64,000 nucleotides of DNA from Actinoplanes regularis (GTDB lineage: Bacteria > Actinomycetota > Actinomycetes > Mycobacteriales > Micromonosporaceae), in contig NZ_FZNR01000004.1 in assembly GCF_900188005.1 (NCBI RefSeq), positions 434,001-498,000 of the forward strand. The letters are read 5' to 3'. Both the position numbers and the translations under genes were made by a program. The notes beneath the pieces were generated by a model. The model saw only the letters and a program-made list of their open reading frames with translations. It ran no database searches and was not told the origin of the DNA. This document shows positions 41,470 to 49,749 of the stretch, piece by piece. The first letter of the stretch is position 1; every line of letters begins with the position of its first letter.

Positions 41470-42987
41470 ATGACCGAGCTGTTCGACGCCCGGCTGGTGT
41501 CCGGGACCGACCCCAACGCCGGCGGCGCCGACGACGCCCTCAAGGGCACCCAGCAGGACATCTACTTCTTCACGTCGATCGAGGACTTCCCACCCGGCGT
41601 CGGTGACCTCGGCCTGACGCACGACGACGCGCAGGGCTTCTACGACTACGTGAAGCAGTTCAACACGCCCAACGGCTGGTACAAGGACGGCAGCGTGGGG
41701 CAGTGGATCTACGAGGAGACGTACGACAACTACCTGGACGACTACGGCTTCGACGCCGCCAAGGTGGTCTACCACTCCGGGCACGGCGGGATGGCCAGCA
41801 ACGGCGTCTTCTCCATCCCGGTCGGCAACGACTGGGGCGGCGACCACTGGACCAGCTCGAACGACATGCGCCTGGGCAACGAGTACGCCCGGTACGTGTT
41901 CTGGTCCACCTGCGAGTCGGTGCGGGTCAAGAACGGGCACACCCCGAACCGCACCTGGGGGACCGCCAACCTCGGCCTGCGCATGATCTTCGGGTACGAG
42001 ACGGTCAGCGTCGACAACGGCAACTACGGCCGGTGGTTCTTCGAGGAGTGGAACAAGAACAAGTCGTTCAGCACCGCGTTCCTGGACGCCTCCTGGCGGA
42101 TCAGCCACAACCAGGAACCGGCCGTGACCGCGTGCGGCGCGACCCAGGCCGAGGCCAGCGACCGGGTGTTCAACGAGCGCTTCTTCGACGGGGGCCGGGC
42201 CAGCACCGCCTGGTGGTGGTGGCGCTGGTACAACATGGCCACGTTCCGGGCCCGCAGCCTGGAGATCCCGACCGCGGTGCGCTCCGCGAAGTTCGGCCCG
42301 GCCAGCCCCCGCGACCTGGCGGGCGCCTGGACCGACCGGTTCGGCGGCGAATCCCAGCTTGTGATCGGCGCGAACGGCGGCCGTGAGGTCACCCTGGCCG
42401 CACCCGCCGACACGAACTCGCAGCTCACCGACGACGAAGCGGTCGCGGTCGCCCGCCGGGCGATCGAGCAGTATCGTCTCTCCGAGCACGCCGACCTGGC
42501 CCTCGACCACATCCGCTACGACCGGCACGCCGGCGCCAGCGCCGACGAGCGGGTCGAGGAGCGGATCCGGGAACGGACGGTCAGCTTCGTCCAGCTGATC
42601 GACGGCGTTCCGGTGGTGACCCCCGACGGCGGCCGCCTGATGGTCCGGGTCGACAACGAGAGCAACGTGACCGGGATCGCCGACTCCACCCGGCCGGTAG
42701 CGGACCTGCGCGACGCCGCCGCCGTGCCGCCGCGCCCGGTGCCGCGCGCCCGGGTCTCCGCGGAGTCCGGAATCGACGGCCTGTTCGGCGAGGCGCTGCA
42801 GCGGCGCCTGCGCCGGGCCGCCTCCGGGGGCCGGGTACCGAGCGCGGTCCGCGAGGTGCCGGAGTCGACCGAGGTCGGATACGCGGTGCGCGGGGACGAC
42901 GCGGTGCTGGTGGCGCGGCGGGAGGTCGAGGTCGACTTCGGTTCCGGGCTGGCGAAGCGCTACGTCCTCGAGGAGCCCATCTCCTGA
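41470..42987 (+). CDS. Caspase-like fold (DUF6345-like) protein
   Basis: Codes for 505 residues from an ATG with GAGGAG nine bases upstream. The N-terminal ~250 residues contain VVYHSGHGGMAS (His102/His105) and YVFWSTCESV (Cys148) after hydrophobic strands. This is the His-Gly and Cys arrangement of clan CD cysteine peptidases (caspase/gingipain-like), and I believe it fits DUF6345. WWWWRWYNM at about 248-256 is striking. The C-terminal half (ADDxAVAVARRAIEQYRLSEHADL onward) is a separate domain, perhaps a PepSY-like or propeptide region. There is no signal peptide. Proteolytic activity is inferred, not shown. Confidence 0.7.
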   Translation: MTELFDARLVSGTDPNAGGADDALKGTQQDIYFFTSIEDFPPGVGDLGLTHDDAQGFYDYVKQFNTPNGWYKDGSVGQWIYEETYDNYLDDYGFDAAKVVYHSGHGGMASNGVFSIPVGNDWGGDHWTSSNDMRLGNEYARYVFWSTCESVRVKNGHTPNRTWGTANLGLRMIFGYETVSVDNGNYGRWFFEEWNKNKSFSTAFLDASWRISHNQEPAVTACGATQAEASDRVFNERFFDGGRASTAWWWWRWYNMATFRARSLEIPTAVRSAKFGPASPRDLAGAWTDRFGGESQLVIGANGGREVTLAAPADTNSQLTDDEAVAVARRAIEQYRLSEHADLALDHIRYDRHAGASADERVEERIRERTVSFVQLIDGVPVVTPDGGRLMVRVDNESNVTGIADSTRPVADLRDAAAVPPRPVPRARVSAESGIDGLFGEALQRRLRRAASGGRVPSAVREVPESTEVGYAVRGDDAVLVARREVEVDFGSGLAKRYVLEEPIS

Positions 42988-43313
42988 CCTCGCCGGCGTC
43001 CGCTCAACGCGGGCGAACCGCTGCCACAACTTGCCAGGATCTCGTTGACGGTGGCGGGTGGTCGAGGGTTGGCGCGGGGTCGCGGCTGGTCGCCGTGGTC
43101 ATATCGACGCCGCTGTTACGACGCTGTGGCCCAGCCGAGGTGGCTCGGCTGGGCCTGGCGGCTGTATCCCGGGTCGGGACACGACCATCGGTGCCAGCCG
43201 TGCCGTGAGTTTCCGCAATCCCGTCGTACACCCCCCGGCAAGCAAGCGCGCCCACTCGCGAACCGCAAGCGGCGGCCGGGCGGTGACGAGAAGCGGGCGG
43301 TGGCCGGCGAGCA
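42988..43313. other. Intergenic region between convergent genes
   Basis: 326 bases without a convincing gene. Apart from the terminator hairpin at 43128-43155 I see no promoter, repeat or conserved reading frame. Frames that remain open here are Arg/Gly-rich shadows of high-GC sequence. The length is unusual for a convergent gap in this window and might be decayed coding DNA. Confidence 0.6.
43128..43155. terminator. Bidirectional hairpin terminator
   Basis: A perfect 12-bp stem, GGCCCAGCCGAG (43128-43139) with CTCGGCTGGGCC (43144-43155), and a GTGG loop between convergent genes. Confidence 0.8.
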
Positions 43314-43862
43314 TCAGCGCTGGCCGAAGTCGCGCTTTCGGCGTTCGGGGAGCCAGTCGATCGATTCGGCTGCTGAAGGGTCGGTGAACACGAGGACGGA
43401 CTCGTCGTGGCGGACGAAGCTCAGGCCGCCGTCCCACTGCTCGTACACTTCGCCCGCCATCAGCAGCAACGACCGCCCCTGGATGCGGATGAGCACCTCG
43501 GCCAGGACGTCGTCGTCGAGGAACGCCGAGACGGCATCGACTTCGCCGAGAGGCAACTCCGGCAGGCTCCGCAAACGGAAGATGCCACCCGGGTCCGTCG
43601 ACGTGCCGGGAGCCCCCGGGTTCGGCAGCAGGCCCCATGAACGGTCGCCCTGGTCGGTGTCGACGGTGAAGAACGTCCCGTCGTCGAGCCTGGCTGTCAG
43701 GGGCGCCAACTGGAGAAACGGCACGGTGGCGTCCTCGAATCGGGGACTACCGCCGACGTCCTCGCGCAGCGCCATCTCGACGCCCGTCCACGACTCGATC
43801 CGCCGGCCGCGCAACTGGTCGAACTTTCGGATCTGGTCCGTCAGCCAGTCACCGCGATGCAT
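43314..43862 (-). CDS. Hypothetical protein
   Basis: Codes for 182 residues from ATG 43862 with GGAAAG upstream. It is soluble and acidic, with an ordered alpha/beta look: LTDQIRKFDQLRGRRIESWTGVEMAL, FLQLAPLTARLDDGTFFTVDT, FRLRSLPELPLGEVDAVSAFL, VLIRIQGRSLLLMAGEVYEQWDG, DESVLVFTDPSAAESIDW. This may be an immunity- or SMI1-like small protein, but I cannot assign a family. It is monocistronic, convergent with the caspase-like gene across a terminator. Confidence 0.7.
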   Translation of the reverse strand: MHRGDWLTDQIRKFDQLRGRRIESWTGVEMALREDVGGSPRFEDATVPFLQLAPLTARLDDGTFFTVDTDQGDRSWGLLPNPGAPGTSTDPGGIFRLRSLPELPLGEVDAVSAFLDDDVLAEVLIRIQGRSLLLMAGEVYEQWDGGLSFVRHDESVLVFTDPSAAESIDWLPERRKRDFGQR

Positions 43863-43997
43863 GATCGGTATCTTTCCATTTTTGCCTGATGCGGTCCGTC
43901 CGGCACCTCAGTTCGGGACGCTATCCGGGTCGAGGTAGCCGACGGCAGAAGGGTGACGGATCGGCCGGCCGGTCTGCGTACCGTAATCTCCGGCGGT

Positions 43998-44408
43998 ATG
44001 AGCGACCTCGCCCTGACCCCCGTCGGCCGGGTCGAATCCGTGCTGACCGATCGCGTGACCGCGCCCCGGCAGGGCGACGAGGACGCGCCGCCGGCCTGGC
44101 TGGTCTTCGACGACCGTTACGCCGACGCGCTGAGCGACGTCCGGCCCGGCGCAGACCTGCTGCTGTTCACCTGGCTGGACCGGGCCGACCGTACCGTCCA
44201 GCGGGTCCGTCCGCGCGGCGACGCGGCCCGCCCGGAGACCGGGGTTTTCAGCACCCGCTCCCCGGATCGTCCGAATCCGATCGGCCTGCACCGCGTGACC
44301 GTCCGGGCGGTGGACGGGCTCCGCGTCGAGGTGGCGAACCTGGAGGCTCTGGACGGCACCCCGATCCTCGATCTGAAGCCGGTGCTGGGCCCGCACGCCG
44401 AGCGGTGA
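43998..44408 (+). CDS. trmO: tRNA (N6-threonylcarbamoyladenosine37-N6)-methyltransferase TrmO-like
   Basis: A 136-residue protein of the TsaA/TrmO family, a small beta-barrel SAM-dependent enzyme that methylates t6A37 in threonine tRNAs. Key signature: GVFSTRSPDRPNPIGLHRVTV (RSPxRPNPIG binds SAM), followed by LDGTPILDLKPVL. ATG 43998 is chosen over an upstream start because a TAATCT box sits eight bases before it and family members start similarly. Full-length TrmO is longer, so this is the compact, single-domain form; substrate identity is family-level. Confidence 0.85.
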   Translation: MSDLALTPVGRVESVLTDRVTAPRQGDEDAPPAWLVFDDRYADALSDVRPGADLLLFTWLDRADRTVQRVRPRGDAARPETGVFSTRSPDRPNPIGLHRVTVRAVDGLRVEVANLEALDGTPILDLKPVLGPHAER

Positions 44409-44449
44409 GCGCGGGAATACCGGCCCGGGGCGGGGACTTGCCGACAGAC

Positions 44450-44884
44450 ATGACGACCGTATTCGATCCGCGGGCGCTGCTCGCGGAGAGCCGCCTCGGG
44501 ATCCTCGCCACGCTGCGTAAGGACGGGCGCCCGCAGCTCTCGCCGATCACGCCGTTCTACGACCGGGACACCGAGACGATCCTGGTGTCGATGGTCGAGG
44601 GCCGCGCCAAGACCACCAACCTGCGCCGCGACCCGCGCGCCGCCATCGAGGTGACCAGCGCCGACGGCCGGGCCTGGGCCACCGCGGACGGCGACGCCAC
44701 CCTGATCGGCCCGGGTGACGACCCGCACGGCCCGGAGGTGGAGGCCCTGGTCGACTACTACCGCCGGGCGGCGGGGGAGCACCCGGACTGGGACGAGTAC
44801 CGCTCGGTCATGGTCGCCGACCGGAGGGTGCTGCTCACCCTCAAGGTCACCCACGTCTACGGCCAGCGGCTGAGTGCGGGCTGA
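44450..44884 (+). CDS. PPOX-class (F420-dependent type) oxidoreductase
   Basis: A 144-residue split-barrel flavin/F420-binding protein of the pyridoxamine-5'-phosphate-oxidase superfamily. Motifs: SRLGILATLRKDGRPQLSPITPFYD (strand pair and cofactor-facing residues), SMVEGRAKTTNLRRDPRAAIEV and the C-terminal LTLKVTHVYG. Family members in actinobacteria use F420 or flavin to reduce small molecules. It follows trmO by 41 nt with only a weak ribosome site and might be co-transcribed. Confidence 0.85.
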   Translation: MTTVFDPRALLAESRLGILATLRKDGRPQLSPITPFYDRDTETILVSMVEGRAKTTNLRRDPRAAIEVTSADGRAWATADGDATLIGPGDDPHGPEVEALVDYYRRAAGEHPDWDEYRSVMVADRRVLLTLKVTHVYGQRLSAG

Positions 44885-44890
44885 CCGCGC

Positions 44891-44928
44891 TTGACCCGGA
44901 CCCTGGGGTACAGGTTTAGGGTCGCCGC
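44891..44928 (+). promoter_or_regulatory. MerR-type stretched promoter with dyad operator, leaderless
   Basis: -35 TTGACC (44891-44896), a 20-bp spacer and -10 TAGGGT (44917-44922), then six nucleotides to ATG 44929. The dyad GACCCT (44899-44904) / AGGGTC (44918-44923) lies in the elongated spacer, the classical layout for a MerR-family activator. Confidence 0.8.
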
Positions 44929-45861
44929 ATGCGGGTGGGTGAATTGGCGCGCCGGACCGGAACCACGGTCCGGGCGTTGCGGTACTACGAGTCGGTCGGC
45001 CTGGTCGTGCCGCGACGGCTGAGCAACGGCTACCGCGAGTACGACCCGATCGCGGAACGGCAGGTCGCGCAGATCCGCGAGCTGATGGGCCTCGGCCTGG
45101 CCGTCGAGGAGACCCGCCCGTTCGTCGAGTCGATCGCCGACGGCTCCGGTGACGTGTGCGCCGCGGCCCTCGCGACGTTCCGCGGCACCGTCACCGGCCT
45201 GCAGCAGCGGATCGGCGAGCTGACCGCCCAGCGGGACGCCCTCGACGCCCGCATCGACGAGGCCGCCCGCCAGGTGGTCACCCGCGCTCCGGCTCCCGGC
45301 GCCGAGCCGGCCTCCCTGGTCGGCTCGACCCTGCCGGCGTTGCGGTTCTTCGCCAGCGACGGGCGGCCGGTGGCGCTGGACGCCCTGGGCCCCGGCCGGA
45401 CCGTCATCTTCGTCTACCCGCTGACCGGGCGCCCGGGCGTCGACCTGCCCCGCGGCCTGCTCGAGGTGCACGGCGCGCGGGGCAGCACCGACCAGGCGAT
45501 CTGGCTGCGGGACCACCACGCGGAGCTGCTCGCGGCCGGGGCGTCCCGGGTGTACGGCCTGTCCGCCCAGTCGACCGGCTACCAGCGCGAACTCGCCCAC
45601 CGGCTGCGGTTGCCGTACCCGCTGATCCCCGACCCGAAGCTGACCCTGGCCGCCGCGGCCGGCCTGCCCACCCGTACCTCCGCGGATCTGGCCCTTTATG
45701 ACCGTCTCACCCTGATCGTCGCCGACGACGTGGTCGAGCACGTCTTCCACCCGATCCAGGACCCGGCCTCGCACGCCCTCGACGTCATGTCCTGGCTCAC
45801 CAAACGATCGCGGCGCTTCCGGAGAGACGCCGGTCTCAGAGTGTGGGGAACACCAGGCTGA
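44929..45861 (+). CDS. MerR regulator fused to a cysteine-less redoxin domain
   Basis: Codes for 310 residues. Residues 1-75 are a MerR winged helix (RVGELARRTGTTVRALRYYESVGLV, NGYREYD), and 80-118 the dimerisation coiled coil. Residues 128-290 match actinobacterial peroxiredoxins (FVYPLTGRPGVDLP, RDHHAEL, VYGLSAQSTGYQREL, PYPLIPDP). In those enzymes the segment after HGARG reads GCTPEAC-like; here it is GSTDQAI with Ser186, and this domain contains no Cys. It is therefore probably a sensor or scaffold rather than a peroxidase. The end overlaps the convergent gene by 26 nt. Confidence 0.85.
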   Translation: MRVGELARRTGTTVRALRYYESVGLVVPRRLSNGYREYDPIAERQVAQIRELMGLGLAVEETRPFVESIADGSGDVCAAALATFRGTVTGLQQRIGELTAQRDALDARIDEAARQVVTRAPAPGAEPASLVGSTLPALRFFASDGRPVALDALGPGRTVIFVYPLTGRPGVDLPRGLLEVHGARGSTDQAIWLRDHHAELLAAGASRVYGLSAQSTGYQRELAHRLRLPYPLIPDPKLTLAAAAGLPTRTSADLALYDRLTLIVADDVVEHVFHPIQDPASHALDVMSWLTKRSRRFRRDAGLRVWGTPG

Positions 45862-46696
45862 AGAACAACGTCAGCGCTATCGCCCAGATCAGCGAGCCCA
45901 CGAGCGCGGTCACCCACGGCTGACGGCTCTTGACCAGCAGGAACGGCGCGTGGATCAGGAGCGCGAACACCTGCCCGAGCGAGCCGCTCTCCTTGATGAC
46001 GTTCAGCAGCTGCTCGGAGACGGTGTCCAGGTGGCTCTCCTGAAGGCGCGCCTCCATGCGCTGCGCCACCAGACCGTAGTACCCGAACACTGTCGGGAAG
46101 ACCCAGTACGGCGAGATGCGCACCAGCTCGGTCTCGGACAGGCTGTCGAACAGCACCGTGTAGATCACCAGGGCGGACCCGAGGCCCAGCGCGATCAGGA
46201 TCACATAGAACGCTCGCTGTCCCTTGTGGATCGGCGCCGCCGCCGGGGACTCCGGGGCGGACGGCGTGGGTTCGTGCGGGTGTCCGCAGTGCGGGCAGGC
46301 GGTCGCCGCGGTCGAGATCTTCCATTGGCATGCCTGGCAGGCGATGAGCGCCGGCTTGGCGGGAGGCGGCGGTGCCGTGCTCTCGTCGGCGGCCGGCTCG
46401 GTCTCGCGCCGCCTTCGATCGGCGACCAGCACGACGATGCCGCCGATCAGCCCGGCCGCGGCGGCCGCCAACAGCGTGTTGCGGTTGAACTGGGCGTCTT
46501 GCAGGCGCCACAGCGTGCTTTCGGCGTAGTCGGCGAACCGCTCGCGTTCCTGCGCGTCGGTCGCGGTGCGGGCCTGCGACAGCTGCCCTGCGCGTACGCC
46601 TGCTTCGTGATGGGCGTCCATCCAGGCGGAGATGCCGAGCAGGAACAGCGGAACGCACAGTACGAACAGCACGATTCCGGAAGCACGGCGCGACAT
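45836..46696 (-). CDS. Membrane protein with central zinc ribbon
   Basis: Codes for 286 residues from an ATG with GGGGAGA. One N-terminal TM (about 7-25), a second at about 74-92, then a cytosolic zinc ribbon CQACQWK...CPHCGH (about 120-138), a Pro-rich linker, and two or three TMs in the C-terminal half (about 163-185, 245-285). I recognise no family. A second CxxC-bearing membrane protein is at 28898-30013, but the two are not obvious paralogs. Confidence 0.72.
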   Translation of the reverse strand: MSRRASGIVLFVLCVPLFLLGISAWMDAHHEAGVRAGQLSQARTATDAQERERFADYAESTLWRLQDAQFNRNTLLAAAAAGLIGGIVVLVADRRRRETEPAADESTAPPPPAKPALIACQACQWKISTAATACPHCGHPHEPTPSAPESPAAAPIHKGQRAFYVILIALGLGSALVIYTVLFDSLSETELVRISPYWVFPTVFGYYGLVAQRMEARLQESHLDTVSEQLLNVIKESGSLGQVFALLIHAPFLLVKSRQPWVTALVGSLIWAIALTLFFSLVFPTL

Positions 46697-46880
46697 TCAT
46701 CTCCCCTATGGATTCTCGGCGGAACATTGCACGGTATAGGTGCGCGGCAACGGACGGTGACGCGCCCGGCTCACCAAGCGATTCGATCCGAAAGATCGAC
46801 CTCAGGAGCGCATGTGAGCACCTTCCCGAGACGCCGCGGTGGCGAGACCGTTCCTGGTTACGGCATTAACGTGGTTTGCC

Positions 46881-48221
46881 GTGGAGGTCTCGCCGGAGTC
46901 CGAGGCGGTCCGTAGCGACGTCCGTCAAGGCCGCCCGTACCTGGTACTCGCGGTCTGCTGCGCCAGCGTGGTCGTTGTGGTGATGGACATCGCCGCCGTC
47001 AACGTCGCGTTGCCCTCGATTCGCCGGGATCTGCACGCCTCGGTGTCCGGTCTGCAGTGGACCGTCGATGCGTACGTCCTGGTGCTGGCCGGTTTTCTGG
47101 TGTTGGCGGGATCCGCCGCCGACCGATGGGGCCGGAGACGGGTGTTCCAGTTCGGCCTGGCCACGTTCGGGTTCGGGTCGCTGCTGTGCAGCCTGGCCCC
47201 GACCATCGGCTGGTTGATCGCGGCGCGGGTACTGCAGGCGGTCGGCGGTACCATGCTCAACCCGGTGGCGGCGGCGATCGTCGCGACCAGCTTCCCCGGC
47301 CCGGCCGAGCGGGCCCGGGCCATCGGGGTGTTCAGCTCGATGACCGGCCTGTCGCAGGCGTTGGGCCCGATCATCGGTGGTGCCTTGGTCGCCAGTCTCG
47401 GCTGGCACTCCATCTTCTGGATCAACGCGCCGATCGTAGCCGTCGCGATGGTGTGCGCCGCCCGGTTCGTCCCGGAATCCCGTGCCGTGCGGGCACGCCG
47501 GTTCGACCCGGTCGGCCAGATCCTGGTGGTCCTGGTCCTGGCCGGGGTCGTCTACGCGATCATCGAGTCCCGGAGGCTCGGGTGGACGTCCCCGGTCCTT
47601 CTCGGCCTGCTCGGCGCCGCAACGCTCGCCTTCCTGGGCATCGTCGCCTACGAACCGCGCCGTGCCGACCCGCTGTTGGAACTGCGCCTGTTCCGCAGTA
47701 CGCCATTCAGCGCGGCCATCCTGATCTCTCTGTTCGGCATGTGTGGTTTCGGAGCCTTCCTGTTCGTCACCACGCAGTACCTGCAGACAGTGCGCGGCAT
47801 GTCCCCGCTGACGGCCGGCCTGAGCCTGCTCCCGGTCGGGATATCGGTCGCGATCGTCGCTCCACTCGCGGGTCGGCTGGTCGCCGCCCGTGGCGCCCGG
47901 CTGCCACTGGTGATCTCCGGGGCCACACTGGCCACGGGCAGCGGCACGTCAATCTTGCTGGGACCGGACACCCCGCTGCCGGCCGTACTCGCGACCTATT
48001 CGCTGTTCGGGATCTTCCTCGGAACCGTCCTCGCACCGATCACCACCATCGCTCTGGCTGGGATGCCCCGCTCGATGGCCGCGCTGGCCACCTCGCTGCC
48101 CTCGGCCGCCCGCCAGAGCGGTACCGCCCTGGGCGTCGCGATCTCCGGAACGATGGTGGCCTCGGCCCTGCCCGTGGCGGAACAGCGTTCACCGACGCCG
48201 CGCACACCGTGTCGTGGCTGA
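46881..48221 (+). pseudogene. DHA2/EmrB-QacA MFS transporter with 3' frameshift
   Basis: The frame encodes about 446 residues from GTG 46881 (TAACGT eight bases upstream; GTG 46839 is an alternative). Motif A-like GSAADRWGRRRVF, SLAPTIGWLIAARVLQAVGGTML (motif C region) and further TMs match 14-TM drug/H+ antiporters. From about 48175 the frame turns into EQRSPTPRTPCRG and stops, while the next frame reads GGTAFTDAAHTVSWLTLALAIAILIL, the normal last TM of the family. A one-base deletion (or sequence error) near 48171-48177 has thus removed the last TM helix. Confidence 0.78.
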
Positions 48222-48418
48222 CTCTCGCGCTCGCCATCGCCATCCTCATCCTGGCACTGACCAGCACCGGGCGCCGGGCCGCCCGCAGCGCCGACCGGGC
48301 AGCGGCACTTTTCGACGAGCTGGACAGGCCGCATGTCCGCTTCCGGTTATCCGGGCAGGGGGCCACCGGTCACGGATTGGATGTCCGCGGACCGAACAAC
48401 GGCCGATACGGTTGCATC
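48176..48418 (+). other. Displaced last membrane segment of the DHA2 transporter
   Basis: In the frame shifted by one base, residues GGTAFTDAAHTVSWL and a hydrophobic segment TLALAIAILILALTSTG are followed by the basic tail GRRAARSADRAAALFDELDR, typical of the EmrB C-terminus. This frame has no stop and runs on into the phosphoesterase gene, so a corrected transporter would be continuous with it. Confidence 0.7.
48407..48418 (+). promoter_or_regulatory. Leaderless -10 box of the phosphoesterase gene
   Basis: TACGGT (48407-48412), six nucleotides, then GTG 48419 (followed at once by an in-frame ATG). Confidence 0.5.
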
Positions 48419-49156
48419 GTGATGGTCATCGCGCATCTCAGTGATGTCCACATCGATGGTGCGGAGCGCAGCGCCGAACGAACGCAACGGGTCATGCGTT
48501 ATCTGGCGGCTCTGCGGACGCCGGTCGATGTGGTTCTCGTGACCGGTGACATCGCCGATCACGGCGCGGAAGCAGAGTATGAGCAAGCTCGTGACCTGCT
48601 CGATCTACCCGGGCCGGTCCTGTTGTGTCCCGGTAACCACGACGCCCGTGAGGCGTTCCGCAAGGTGCTCCTCGGTGAGGCGCCGACGGATGAGCCGGTC
48701 AACCGCGCGTACCGCGTGGGCGGGGCGCTGTTCGCGATGTGCGATTCCAGCATTCCCGGACGTCACGACGGCGTGCTGACGGACGAGACGCTCGACTGGC
48801 TCGAAGGCGAGCTCAGCGCGGCGGCCGACATGCCGGCCTTTGTCTGCTTCCACCATCCTCCGGCCGCCCTCGGCGTGCCGTACGTCGACAGCATCAGGCA
48901 GTTCTCGACGCAGCGGCTCGCTGCACTGGTCGAGAGTCACGACAACGTGGTCGCCGTCCTGTGCGGGCATGCCCACACACCGGCCGCCAGCACTTTCGGC
49001 GGCAAGCCCCTGCTGGTCGCACCTGGGGTGGTGTCGACCCTGGTCCTGCCCTTCGAGAGCGACGCGGTGGTCGACGAGGAACTGCCGCCGATGCTGGCCC
49101 TGCACATCCTGGACGAACGCCGCCGGCTGACGACCCACTACCGGGTGGTCCGGTAG
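48419..49156 (+). CDS. Calcineurin-like metallophosphoesterase (CpdA-like)
   Basis: Codes for 245 residues with the complete metallophosphoesterase set: AHLSDVHID (Asp9, His11), LVTGDIADHG (Asp44), CPGNHD (Asn73, His74), FVCFHHPP and CGHAHT. The family includes 3',5'-cyclic nucleotide phosphodiesterases (CpdA) and other phosphodiesterases with a dimetal centre. The GTG at 48419 is selected from the leaderless box; the frame is also open far upstream through the transporter's displaced C-terminus. There is no signal peptide, so it is cytosolic. Confidence 0.9.
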   Translation: MMVIAHLSDVHIDGAERSAERTQRVMRYLAALRTPVDVVLVTGDIADHGAEAEYEQARDLLDLPGPVLLCPGNHDAREAFRKVLLGEAPTDEPVNRAYRVGGALFAMCDSSIPGRHDGVLTDETLDWLEGELSAAADMPAFVCFHHPPAALGVPYVDSIRQFSTQRLAALVESHDNVVAVLCGHAHTPAASTFGGKPLLVAPGVVSTLVLPFESDAVVDEELPPMLALHILDERRRLTTHYRVVR

Positions 49157-49203
49157 CGGCAACCGGGCTGTCACGGCGCACGACCGTCCGAAGCGGATCC
49201 TCG

Positions 49204-49617
49204 TCAGGTTGCGAGATCCGCGCCCTCAGCGACGAGTTCGACCTCGAACCCGGCGGCGTCCTCGAGGTAGGCGGCGTACGTGTCCGGCCCGCCGGCGTGT
49301 GGGTGCCGGTCAGCGAACATCAGGGTCCAGCCGTGCTGAACAGCGTCGGCTACCAGCGTGTCCAGTTCATCGCGGGTGCCGGCCCACAGGGCCAGATGGT
49401 TGAGTCCGCTACGCAGCCGATGGTGGCGGCCCCGTACGTGGTCCGTCCCGGATTCCAGCACGATGTAGGCGTCGCCGTTGATCCAGCCGCGGCCGGTCTC
49501 CCACGTGCTGTCGACGGTGTAGCCGAGCCGTTGCAGGAGCCACGGCCAGGGCCCCTCGTCGCAGATTGCGTCGTCCATCCAGAGTTCCAGATGGTGTAAG
49601 CGTCCGCGTCGGTTCAT
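49204..49617 (-). CDS. VOC (glyoxalase/bleomycin-resistance fold) protein
   Basis: A 137-residue protein of two betaalphabetabetabeta modules. HHLELWMDD and LNHLALWAGTRDELDTLV supply metal-ligand His-like positions, and the closing YAAYLEDAAGFEVELVAE has the conserved Glu. Members bind a metal and act as lyases, dioxygenases or antibiotic-binding proteins. Upstream of the ATG there is no clear ribosome site. It is convergent with the phosphoesterase. The specific function is unknown. Confidence 0.82.
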   Translation of the reverse strand: MNRRGRLHHLELWMDDAICDEGPWPWLLQRLGYTVDSTWETGRGWINGDAYIVLESGTDHVRGRHHRLRSGLNHLALWAGTRDELDTLVADAVQHGWTLMFADRHPHAGGPDTYAAYLEDAAGFEVELVAEGADLAT

Positions 49618-49749
49618 TCCGCAATCTTGGGCGCGAGAACGGAGAAGATCGAGCCCGACATGCTGACGCCTGTCCGCGAACGTCGGCCTCAGCGCCGGTG
49701 GTCAGTTGCCTCGGGCCAGGGATGACCTGCAGCACTGGCGGAGACTGGC

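Noticed and set aside
42988..43313. Small open frames in the long convergent gap
   Set aside because: No ribosome site, no -10/start arrangement, and unnatural Arg/Pro/Gly-rich products. Only the hairpin at 43128-43155 is supported.
46839..46881. Upstream GTG 46839 as start of the DHA2 transporter
   Set aside because: Possible, but the added residues (MARPFLVTALTWFA) are not family-typical and no ribosome site precedes it. GTG 46881 has a TAACGT box eight bases upstream. The choice remains uncertain.
48165..48180. Programmed -1 ribosomal frameshift in the transporter gene
   Set aside because: No X-XXY-YYZ slippery heptamer or clear stimulatory hairpin at the junction. A simple deletion or sequencing error explains it better.
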